A DNA stretch of 8,333 nt from Candidatus Nomurabacteria bacterium CG_4_10_14_0_2_um_filter_30_12 (GTDB taxonomy: Bacteria; Patescibacteriota; Minisyncoccia; Phycocordibacterales; UBA9973). Both the position numbers and the translations under genes were made by a program. How positions within the stretch are numbered: position 1 is the first letter of the stretch; each line of letters starts with the position of its first letter. The notes under the pieces are model-generated. The model saw only the letters and a program-made list of their open reading frames with translations, made no database searches and was not told where the DNA came from. The stretch spans positions 1-8,333 of the forward strand of contig PFOY01000037.1 of NCBI GenBank assembly GCA_002792755.1, read 5' to 3'. This document shows positions 1-6,621 of this stretch, one piece after another.

Positions 1-260
1 TAGATCTAGTTAGTCTTGGAATATTAAATTCTTCTATTGTCCATCCAAGAGAAACTTTCCGTCGGGCGGTTATTGAGGGTTCAGCTCAAATTATTATTGC
101 TCACAACCACCCGTCCGGTGAAGCTACACCTTCGGAAGATGATCTAACTGTCACTAAAAGACTGGTTAAGGCGGGCGAGATACTTGGAATTGAATTAATA
201 GATCATCTGATTATTACCTTGGCCGGTTTTACAAGCATGAAAGAAAAAGCTTTGTTTTAA
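1..260 (+). CDS. radC: RadC-family JAB/MPN protein, 3' end (partial)
   Basis: This is the last 85 residues of a RadC-family protein; the 5' part lies outside the window, and the first whole codon is at position 3. It contains the JAB/MPN metal-binding signature: H34-N-H36-P-S-G at positions 102-119, followed by S44 and D47, the HxHP-x6-S-x2-D arrangement of the family. It is preceded by LNSSIVHPRETFRRA, typical of the RadC core strand. The upstream catalytic glutamate is not visible because of truncation. RadC proteins are usually about 220-230 residues. The family was once tied to DNA repair, but its biochemical role is unsettled, and many copies sit on mobile or defence-linked DNA. The TAA stop at 258-260 is followed by a terminator at 360-402. 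GC content by hand count is 102/260 (39%), clearly above the restriction genes that follow. Family assignment is secure; function is not. Confidence 0.93.
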   Translation, partial: DLVSLGILNSSIVHPRETFRRAVIEGSAQIIIAHNHPSGEATPSEDDLTVTKRLVKAGEILGIELIDHLIITLAGFTSMKEKALF

Positions 261-359
261 CCGGTGATTTTATTTATTTTGAATGAGATTATTATCAGTT
301 TGCCCGCATATGAAAAAGTCGTATGGGGGTACGTCTCAGGAGTTATAAGTTTAAGTATA

Positions 360-402
360 GCCGTCGGTGTGGTTTGCTTTCCCCATGCCGGCGGCTTTTT
401 TT
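360..402 (+). terminator. Rho-independent terminator after radC
   Basis: A 13-bp stem pairs 360-372 with 383-395, including three G-U pairs and a GC-rich base (GCCG/CGGC). The loop is 10 nt and seven T residues follow at 396-402. On the minus strand there is no T-run after the stem and the G-U pairs become mismatches, so it acts on the plus strand only, ending the radC transcript before the convergent res gene. Confidence 0.85.
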
Positions 403-425
403 ATAGTCCTTCTTAGTTTTTTTGC

Positions 426-3248
426 TTACTGTATTTTATTCAATGAAAGAAGGTATGAATCTAGTTTTTCTAAGATATTGTCTATGGTTAAAAGTTCTTT
501 TGGTGAGCATCCAACTATATGATCAATATATTTAGGTTTACTTAATTCCGTTAAGATATTTGCGCTTTGGTTTCCTTTCCCGGCATGGTGAAATATTTGA
601 CCTGTAATGATTAATGTAAATTTACTTTGTCCTTTTTTAAGTTTATTTAAAACGTCTGAATTCCTTAATTTTGTATTATTAAAAAATTCAATATTCCAAT
701 CTATAGTTTTTATTCCAAATTTAGCAAAATAATCTCTTAATTTTGCTCTGATAGTATCTTCATTAGTAACCTCACCTAAAATACATATGTTAAAAGGTAG
801 AGGAATGTCAATATCTGTCGTAGCTTCTGTTGGTCTTGATTTGGTTTGGTTATATAAAGATTGTTTTAGATTATTTATAATTGTTTCCGCATTTTGTAAA
901 TCTATTTTCAATATTTCATTTTCTAATTTTTTGTCGTTCAAATTTATAATACCTTTAGACAGCTCTTCATCGTAAAGATCAAATAATTCTTGATCTTCTG
1001 GTAACCTTTCTGTTTGTTTTTCAGAAGCGACTTTTCTACTTTGAGTATTCCTTATTAAATTCTCTTCATATATCGATCTGAATTTTTCTAGCTCTTGGTT
1101 TTTAAGAGATTTAAAAAAGTTGAAATAATCGAGTGGTGAAACAATAGCAAAATATAATTTTTCATTACCGTTATATTTTTTCTGATATTCTTTACCAGCA
1201 TTTAGTTTCAGCAAATTTTCATTTTTAAAATCATTATCATCTTTTACTTCAATAACCAAGATATCCTTTTTGGTCTTAATAATAAAATCTGGATAAAAGC
1301 CATAATAATGGTTATCTTCTTTTTTATAGGCAACGCCAAAATACTTACTTTCTTTATCGCCGTTTTTAAACCACCATAGAACATCGTTATCGGTTTTTTC
1401 TAATTCTTCAATAAATAATCTTTCCGGTTTAGACCACATTTGTTTTCCTTGAATGTTTTTTTTAACAAAGTATGGTTTTAGAATCGATTTCTTGATATTT
1501 TTTATATAGTCGTAACTTTCAAAAATACTCGTAACTTCGGGTATTTGCCAATCTACATTTTTATTTATGGTGTCTTCCTTTTCTGGAAGTGACGCATACT
1601 TATTTTTTGCTAATTCTATTAATTCCTTAAATTCTCCTTTATTAATGGGATTTAATACAATAGTTGCTATTTGATCTTCATTGCCAATATCAAATTCTTT
1701 TTTAAAGAAAGACCTCATGCTTGATTTAATTATTTCAGTTGGTCTACTACCACCTGTAAAAGGATGCGTTAGAGATTTTATAAAAATTGTATATTCGGCA
1801 CATATTTCTTCTCTATCTTTAAATATTGACCCTTGCTTTTTAAATTCTACTTCTTGGCTTTTATCAATTTCAGTTATGTCACCTTCAATTCCAACAGCTT
1901 TTTTGAAATCGAATTTTCCAATATTTATTTTATTTTGATTGATTTTTAATTCCTCAGCAGCATTGAATAAACATATTTTAAATTCACTAGACAATCTTTG
2001 TTGCTCTCTTTTTCTTCTGATTGACTCACTAGGCAAATAAATATTTCTGTAAATTGTGTTATCTCTAATCATTTGATCTTTGCTTACGTAGTCACCTGCG
2101 AGATCTTCTACAATACTGAAGTTATCTGACGCTGTATATACATATCCAATATTAAGTGCTGGATATTTTTCATAATGTTTTTGTTCCGGCATTCTCATAA
2201 TTCGACCCAATGTTTGAACATTAAATACATAATTATCTAAATTCCATTCCCTTTGAAGTAATAAAATACTTGCACGTGGACAATCCCAACCTTGAGCAAT
2301 AGCCTCTTTAAATATTAAAACGTCGACTTCACTGTCATTTTTTTCGAGGTAATCAAGATTTTGTTTTTTGTCCTTTTCTGCTAACCATATAGCTAATTTT
2401 TTATTTTCTAAAGTTATAACTTCCTTCTGAAGTGTTTCAATTATTTTGTCTTCTGGGTTTCTTACATCAGTTGATTTTTTTCTAGGAATTTGTATTAAAA
2501 GAAGGGGATTTATGTTACAACCTAAGTTTTGGTAATAGTTTTTAAGCTCTTCCCTTTTTTTTAGAGCTGCTCGAACAATATCTTCATTAGTTTGTATTTT
2601 TCCTAGACCTGAGTTAATTTGAATTTCTTGTTTAATCATGCCTTCGGCGACAACCTCATTTAACTTAACTATTACTCTATGATCATTAGTAATCCCTTCT
2701 TTTGGAGTGGCGGAAACTTCAAATGTTAGGCTGGGTCCGATTAAGTCAATTATTTCTTTCGACTTACTAGTTTTCGCTGCACGGTGGCTTTCATCTATTA
2801 TTAATACAATAATTCTCCCTTCCTCTTTAGTATTATCAATTACTTTACTTAAGTTCCAATCTTTTTCATTATCTGACATGAATAAGGAGATTCCTTCTTT
2901 ATTAAGACTTTCCCAATTAACAAATACGATTTGATTTTGTTCTATTTGGTTATTTTGAATTTCATTTATATTTATACAATCGATTAATCTTTCATTTTCA
3001 AAATGTTTTTCGAGGCTATTCTTACTTTGTTCGTGCAAATAATTTACAGATATCCAAACAAATACCAATTCTTTTTCACCTGATAATTCTTTGACTATTT
3101 TTGATATCGTTTCTGCCAATATTATTGTTTTACCAGAACCTGTTGGAGCTTGAAAAATAATTAATTTTGGATCTTCACCTCGTAAGTAGTTTATTGACGC
3201 TGTTAAAAGTTCATTGATACTTCTTTTTTGGTAAATTAAATCTTTCAT
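426..3248 (-). CDS. res: Type III restriction enzyme, Res subunit (helicase-nuclease)
   Basis: This 940-residue protein is the ATP-dependent restriction subunit that works with Mod. Superfamily 2 helicase motifs are visible: Walker A APTGSGKT (34-41), DESH (152-155), SATP (179-182), a motif V-like FKEAIAQGWDCPRA (313-326) and motif VI QTLGRIMRMP (345-354). A PD-(D/E)XK nuclease follows, with P653-D654 and E667-V-K669, the layout of type III Res nucleases. Unusually, about 270 residues lie beyond the nuclease: a charged, helical stretch (about 715-800) and then a probable alpha/beta domain (about 818-935). In EcoP15I-type Res the nuclease sits near the C-terminus. The ATG overlaps the mod TGA stop (ATGA). 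No Shine-Dalgarno sequence precedes it, so translation is probably coupled to mod. Sampled lines are about 28-30% GC. All motifs are intact and there is no frameshift. Recognition sequence is unknown. Confidence 0.95.
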   Translation of the reverse strand: MKDLIYQKRSINELLTASINYLRGEDPKLIIFQAPTGSGKTIILAETISKIVKELSGEKELVFVWISVNYLHEQSKNSLEKHFENERLIDCININEIQNNQIEQNQIVFVNWESLNKEGISLFMSDNEKDWNLSKVIDNTKEEGRIIVLIIDESHRAAKTSKSKEIIDLIGPSLTFEVSATPKEGITNDHRVIVKLNEVVAEGMIKQEIQINSGLGKIQTNEDIVRAALKKREELKNYYQNLGCNINPLLLIQIPRKKSTDVRNPEDKIIETLQKEVITLENKKLAIWLAEKDKKQNLDYLEKNDSEVDVLIFKEAIAQGWDCPRASILLLQREWNLDNYVFNVQTLGRIMRMPEQKHYEKYPALNIGYVYTASDNFSIVEDLAGDYVSKDQMIRDNTIYRNIYLPSESIRRKREQQRLSSEFKICLFNAAEELKINQNKINIGKFDFKKAVGIEGDITEIDKSQEVEFKKQGSIFKDREEICAEYTIFIKSLTHPFTGGSRPTEIIKSSMRSFFKKEFDIGNEDQIATIVLNPINKGEFKELIELAKNKYASLPEKEDTINKNVDWQIPEVTSIFESYDYIKNIKKSILKPYFVKKNIQGKQMWSKPERLFIEELEKTDNDVLWWFKNGDKESKYFGVAYKKEDNHYYGFYPDFIIKTKKDILVIEVKDDNDFKNENLLKLNAGKEYQKKYNGNEKLYFAIVSPLDYFNFFKSLKNQELEKFRSIYEENLIRNTQSRKVASEKQTERLPEDQELFDLYDEELSKGIINLNDKKLENEILKIDLQNAETIINNLKQSLYNQTKSRPTEATTDIDIPLPFNICILGEVTNEDTIRAKLRDYFAKFGIKTIDWNIEFFNNTKLRNSDVLNKLKKGQSKFTLIITGQIFHHAGKGNQSANILTELSKPKYIDHIVGCSPKELLTIDNILEKLDSYLLSLNKIQ

Positions 3249-4981
3249 AGGTTTTTAGGTTTATAAAGTTCTTTATATATTTTACGGTAAATATTCAAAA
3301 TTACTTCAGGTATTGGTTTTACTTTTATTAAATTATTAATATTTTTAAAGTCGTCTTCATCGTATGTGTGGTTATAACTGAAAACGTAAATCACAAGCGG
3401 TTTATTATATTCTTTAACTTTATTTTTGAATTCCTTAATTGCATCTTCATCAAAAATAATACCGGTTATTTGATTTGCATTTTCGTAAATTGAATATAAT
3501 TCTTTTTTTTCTGCGATTTTTTCAAAAGTATTTTCTGCTATACATAGCATTTCAGCACTTCTCAAAGTTAGTATTCTCTTATCATTATCAGTTTTAACAT
3601 TCCCTACAAAATTAGTCGAGTAATACCTAAGATTTCCTCCCAATCCGGGAATTTTATTACCTTTTGAATCCTTAAAGCCGGCTATAACATTCTTTATTCT
3701 TGGATAACAAATGTCTTCTGCAATTTTAGTACCACTACCGTTATTATCTTGATTATCTGTACATAAAATAAATTGTCGTTTGCCTCCATCTCTTTTATTG
3801 ATTTCTAATACTGCATGACCAGTAGTTCCAGATCCAGCAAAAAAATCCAGAACAATCGCGTCCTTTTTTTTGCTAGCTAATATTGAAAGAATATCTAATA
3901 CAGAATATAGAGATTTAGGATAATCAAAAGCATTTCTACGATTTAATATTTTGTCTAGTAAAACAGTTCCATGAGATGAAGCGTCATATTTTGGATCAAT
4001 CCACATTGTTTTTGATTTTCTTCCACTTTTTATTCGGTCTTTCATATAAATGGTATATCCGTTACCATTCTTTTTAATAACCATATCACCTCTTTCAACA
4101 GCTTCCATTAAAGAAGGTCTCGTTTGTCTCCAAACCCTTTTTCTTCCCGTTGTGTCCAGTGGTATTATTTTGACTGCGTCATTGAAAGGTTCAATAGAAA
4201 TTTTTCCTTTTTCTTCATTCCAATAGATGGGATAAAAAGAGTTTGGTCTTTCTTCAGGTGTAGATAATCCACCGCTTCTTCTAAATGGTAATAACCTATA
4301 AGGAGATATAGTATCTTTAAGATTAAATACTTTTTTTTGTTCCTCGGTTAAAGGGAGATTCTCAATATTTGCTACATCTATATTTTTAGCATAGACCAAC
4401 CAATATTCATGGCTTGTGGCAAAAAATTTATTTGTTGTTCTTCCTCGAGGGTTACTTTCTACTGCTAGAACACCAATCTTATTATTCTCAAAAAAAATTT
4501 CATCCATTAATAAGCCAAGAGTAAAAAGTTCATAATCGTCAATTGTTACAACTATTATTCCGTCTTCTTTAAGAAGATTTCGCGCTAATCTTAAACGCTT
4601 GCTCATAAAAGATAACCATTTACTGTGTCTAAAGCGATCTTCTTTTTCGACATAATCGTTGTTGTATCTCCAGCTTCTGTTGCCAGTATTGTAAGGGGGA
4701 TCGATGAAAATAACATCTACTTTTTTCTTGTGAGTATAGTTTAATACTGAAAGTGCGTGATAGTTATCTCCTTCAATAAAAATATGATTTATTGAATTAT
4801 TATTTGTTATTATTTCTTTTTTCTTTTGTTCTTTTAAAACGGGTAAGGACTCTTTACATTTTTCAGCTACTTCCTCAGGTTTATTTTCCCATACTAACCC
4901 AAATTTTTTTCTTTTTGATAAATCTTTATATTCATGAAGTAGTTTGTCATGTGACCAAGTTAAATAATCTTTTTTTTGCAT
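3245..4981 (-). CDS. mod: Type III DNA adenine-N6 methyltransferase, Mod subunit
   Basis: This 578-residue protein supplies sequence recognition for the restriction complex and methylates adenine with S-adenosylmethionine. It is a beta-class amino-methyltransferase: the catalytic motif IV DPPYNTG (94-100) precedes the cofactor-binding motif I FFAGSGTTGHA (380-390). The intervening region (about 230-345) is where the target-recognition domain should lie. HSKWLSFMSKRLRLA (119-133) and GIIVVTIDD (141-149) are typical Mod segments, as is the C-terminal FVGN-x-TLRSAEM region (458-478). The length is slightly short against EcoP-type Mod (about 640). It is the first gene of the operon, divergent from rmuC, and overlaps res by four bases. 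No Shine-Dalgarno sequence precedes the ATG, and the best promoter would give an almost leaderless mRNA. An A8 run in codons 2-4 is a possible slippage site. The target site cannot be read from the sequence. Confidence 0.96.
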   Translation of the reverse strand: MQKKDYLTWSHDKLLHEYKDLSKRKKFGLVWENKPEEVAEKCKESLPVLKEQKKKEIITNNNSINHIFIEGDNYHALSVLNYTHKKKVDVIFIDPPYNTGNRSWRYNNDYVEKEDRFRHSKWLSFMSKRLRLARNLLKEDGIIVVTIDDYELFTLGLLMDEIFFENNKIGVLAVESNPRGRTTNKFFATSHEYWLVYAKNIDVANIENLPLTEEQKKVFNLKDTISPYRLLPFRRSGGLSTPEERPNSFYPIYWNEEKGKISIEPFNDAVKIIPLDTTGRKRVWRQTRPSLMEAVERGDMVIKKNGNGYTIYMKDRIKSGRKSKTMWIDPKYDASSHGTVLLDKILNRRNAFDYPKSLYSVLDILSILASKKKDAIVLDFFAGSGTTGHAVLEINKRDGGKRQFILCTDNQDNNGSGTKIAEDICYPRIKNVIAGFKDSKGNKIPGLGGNLRYYSTNFVGNVKTDNDKRILTLRSAEMLCIAENTFEKIAEKKELYSIYENANQITGIIFDEDAIKEFKNKVKEYNKPLVIYVFSYNHTYDEDDFKNINNLIKVKPIPEVILNIYRKIYKELYKPKNL

Positions 4982-4989
4982 GTTAACTT

Positions 4990-5018
4990 ATGCTATCAAA
5001 ATTTACGATAATTGTAAA
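4990..5018 (-). promoter_or_regulatory. Candidate mod-res promoter
   Basis: Read on the minus strand, TTTACA (5013-5018, 5 of 6 to TTGACA) and TAGCAT (4990-4995, 4 of 6 to TATAAT) are separated by exactly 17 bp. Transcription would start within 1-3 bases of the mod ATG, giving a leaderless or nearly leaderless message, which fits the lack of a Shine-Dalgarno site. The -10 match is modest. Confidence 0.4.
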
Positions 5019-5020
5019 TT
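5000..5020. promoter_or_regulatory. 21-bp near-perfect palindrome, operator-like
   Basis: Arms AATTTAC (5000-5006) and GTAAATT (5014-5020) surround a 7-bp centre that is itself nearly symmetric: 9 of 10 base pairs about position 5010 match, the sole mismatch being G5007/T5013. Its size, about two helical turns, suits a dimeric helix-turn-helix repressor. It covers the predicted -35 and much of the spacer of the mod promoter and abuts the -35 region of the rmuC promoter. No dedicated controller gene is seen, so the binding protein is unknown. Confidence 0.5.
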
Positions 5021-5038
5021 AGATGTTGATAAGATTTT

Positions 5039-5047
5039 TGCTATACT
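5039..5047 (+). promoter_or_regulatory. Extended -10 promoter for rmuC
   Basis: TGC followed by TATACT (5042-5047) forms an extended -10 element, 33 bases before the rmuC ATG. No good -35 lies 16-18 bp upstream (5019-5024 is TTAGAT), which is normal for extended -10 promoters. A short Shine-Dalgarno-like AGGA (5070-5073) stands seven bases before the start codon. Confidence 0.5.
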
Positions 5048-5080
5048 GTTATTAACCGTATTTAATTTTAGGATTATTTT

Positions 5081-6421
5081 ATGATTATCACGCTTCTGAT
5101 TGTTGTCGTTTTTTTACTCTTACTTAATCTTTATTTTTTATATCAATTAAATAAAAAGGGCCAAAGTTCTATATTTGAGGAACTAAAGGATCAATTGACA
5201 TCGATCGAAACAGTTTTAAAGGATCTAAAGGATGAATTTCCAAAAAACCGAGAAGAAATGGGTAAAAATTTAAAAAGCGCCAGGGAAGAAATAAATAACG
5301 TCCTTAAAAATGTCAGCGACACACTTACCAGGTCTGTAACCGGAATAGGTCAGATGCAAAAAAATCAACTTGATACTTTTTCCAACCAGTTGACTGTACT
5401 TACTAAATCCAATAAGGAAGAACTCGATAAAATGACAAAAACGATTGAAACGAAATTAAAAGCTATTCAAGACGATAATAATATAAAGCTGGAAAAAATG
5501 AGAGAAACAGTTGATGAAAAGTTACAAACGACCTTGCAACAAAGATTAGGTGAATCTTTTAAATTAGTCAGTGGACAGCTTGAAGAAGTACATAAAGGAT
5601 TGGGAGAAATGAAGTCATTGGCAACAAATGTGGGAGACTTAAAAAAAGTATTATCCAATGTCAAAACAAGAGGTATTCTTGGAGAGATACAACTTGCAAA
5701 TATTCTTGAGGAAATTCTTACTCCTGATCAATATGATAAAAATGTAAAAACTAAAAAAACAAGCGATGCTCATGTTGAATTTGCAATAAAACTCCCTGGA
5801 AAAGATCTATCAGGAGAAGCTGTTTATTTACCATTAGATTCAAAATTTCCTCTTGAAGATTATCAAAATCTTTTAACAGCTTATGAATTAGGAGACACAG
5901 TAAAGATCGAAGAAAGTTCAAAATTGCTTGAAACAAATATTAAAAAATTTGCAAAAGATATCCATGATAAATATATCGATGTTCCCTACACTACCGATTT
6001 CGGAATAATGTTTTTACCCATGGAGGGATTATATGCTGAAATTGTTAAAAGAACCAAGCTTCTTGAAACATTGCAAAGAGAATATAAAATAGTAGTTAGT
6101 GGGCCAACTACTTTAGCAGCTTTTTTAAATAGCTTACAGATGGGTTTTCGAACATTGATGATTGAAAAACGATCAAGCGAAGTATGGAAAGTACTCGGTG
6201 CAGTTAAAACTGAATTTAAATCATTTGAAAGTGTATTAAAAAAAGCACAAGAAAAAATAAGACAAGCAGACAACGAAATTGACACTTTAGTGGGAGCAAG
6301 AACAAATCAAATAAGAAGAAAATTGAAATCTGTCGAAGAATTGCCAGTACCTCAGACTCAGGCTATGTTGAATGACGTTTCTCCAACAGTTGAAGTAGTT
6401 GAAGACACTCTAATTCAATAG
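5081..6421 (+). CDS. rmuC: RmuC family protein (PD-(D/E)XK nuclease superfamily)
   Basis: This 446-residue protein has the full RmuC layout. An N-terminal membrane segment (about residues 2-22, nearly all L/I/V/F) is followed by a long heptad-rich coiled coil (about 30-190) and the conserved core. The core shows RGILGEIQLANILE (197-210), VEFAIKLPG (232-240), LPLDSKFPLEDY (250-261), GPTTLAAFL (341-349) and GFRTLMIEKRS (355-365). The DSK residues 253-255 match the D-x-K part of the PD-(D/E)XK fold; E233 stands where other members have the PD aspartate, which is common in this subgroup. E. coli RmuC limits recombination at inverted repeats and has been linked to defence against foreign DNA, but the biochemistry is poorly settled. 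The first 20 or so residues should anchor it in the membrane with the core in the cytoplasm. The gene is divergent from mod, has an AGGA ribosome site and no terminator after its TAG stop. Confidence 0.95.
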   Translation: MIITLLIVVVFLLLLNLYFLYQLNKKGQSSIFEELKDQLTSIETVLKDLKDEFPKNREEMGKNLKSAREEINNVLKNVSDTLTRSVTGIGQMQKNQLDTFSNQLTVLTKSNKEELDKMTKTIETKLKAIQDDNNIKLEKMRETVDEKLQTTLQQRLGESFKLVSGQLEEVHKGLGEMKSLATNVGDLKKVLSNVKTRGILGEIQLANILEEILTPDQYDKNVKTKKTSDAHVEFAIKLPGKDLSGEAVYLPLDSKFPLEDYQNLLTAYELGDTVKIEESSKLLETNIKKFAKDIHDKYIDVPYTTDFGIMFLPMEGLYAEIVKRTKLLETLQREYKIVVSGPTTLAAFLNSLQMGFRTLMIEKRSSEVWKVLGAVKTEFKSFESVLKKAQEKIRQADNEIDTLVGARTNQIRRKLKSVEELPVPQTQAMLNDVSPTVEVVEDTLIQ

Positions 6422-6446
6422 ATTCAAAAATAGGCATTTCAATTAC

Positions 6447-6474
6447 TTGACAAACCATTTCCTAATCTTATACA
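6447..6474 (+). promoter_or_regulatory. Promoter P1 between rmuC and the AlbA_2 ATPase gene
   Basis: A perfect -35 TTGACA (6447-6452) is separated by 16 bp from the -10 TATACA (6469-6474, 5 of 6). Transcription would begin near 6481, giving a leader of about 140 nt before the ATG at 6622. This is the best sigma-70-type promoter in the window. Confidence 0.6.
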
Positions 6475-6478
6475 AACT

Positions 6479-6497
6479 CATATAGTCCCATATAGTC
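6479..6497. repeat. Tandem CATATAGTC repeat, 10-bp period
   Basis: CATATAGTC occurs at 6479-6487 and again, identically, at 6489-6497. The 10-bp period places both copies on the same face of the helix, directly over the start site predicted for P1 (about 6481). That position suits repressor binding. The pair is seen directly; the regulatory role is inferred. Confidence 0.5.
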
Positions 6498-6555
6498 GAA
6501 AGTATTTGTATAGGTAGAAGTACTTGTTGCCGAATTCTTTAGTGGATCTAAAAAA

Positions 6556-6595
6556 TAACTAATTTAATAACTAAAATTTCATATATACTTATAAT
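6556..6595 (+). promoter_or_regulatory. Promoter P2: perfect TATAAT with upstream TAACTAA pair
   Basis: TATAAT (6590-6595) is a consensus -10 with start predicted near 6602, leaving a leader of about 20 nt. There is no recognisable -35 at the right spacing. Instead, two direct copies of TAACTAA (6556-6562 and 6568-6574, period 12) occupy the -46 to -28 region. The arrangement looks like a promoter that depends on an activator, or AT-rich chance. The ribosome site is weak (GAG at 6612-6614). Confidence 0.4.
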
Positions 6596-6621
6596 TATCG
6601 TTGGTTTAATTTGAGAAATAT

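Noticed and set aside
787..2934. Plus-strand open frames within res (for example 787-975, 1681-1938, 2707-2934).
   Set aside because: They lie wholly inside the well-supported res gene, read as shadow frames, and have no ribosome sites or recognisable products.
3245..3248. Alternative genetic code (UGA as sense), as in some candidate phyla.
   Set aside because: The mod TGA overlaps the res ATG exactly where a stop is expected, and the protein ends at the family's usual length, so UGA acts as stop.
4792..4986. Plus-strand frame of 64 codons inside the 5' end of mod, rich in Leu and Phe.
   Set aside because: It is antisense to conserved Mod sequence; the hydrophobic look comes from the complement of Lys/Glu/Asn codons.
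5467..6285. Minus-strand frames inside rmuC.
   Set aside because: They are antisense to the conserved RmuC coiled coil and core, with no independent support.
6539..6553. Small stem TTTAG/CTAAA before P2 as a terminator for rmuC.
   Set aside because: The stem is only 5 bp, AT-rich, and is followed by A residues rather than T residues.
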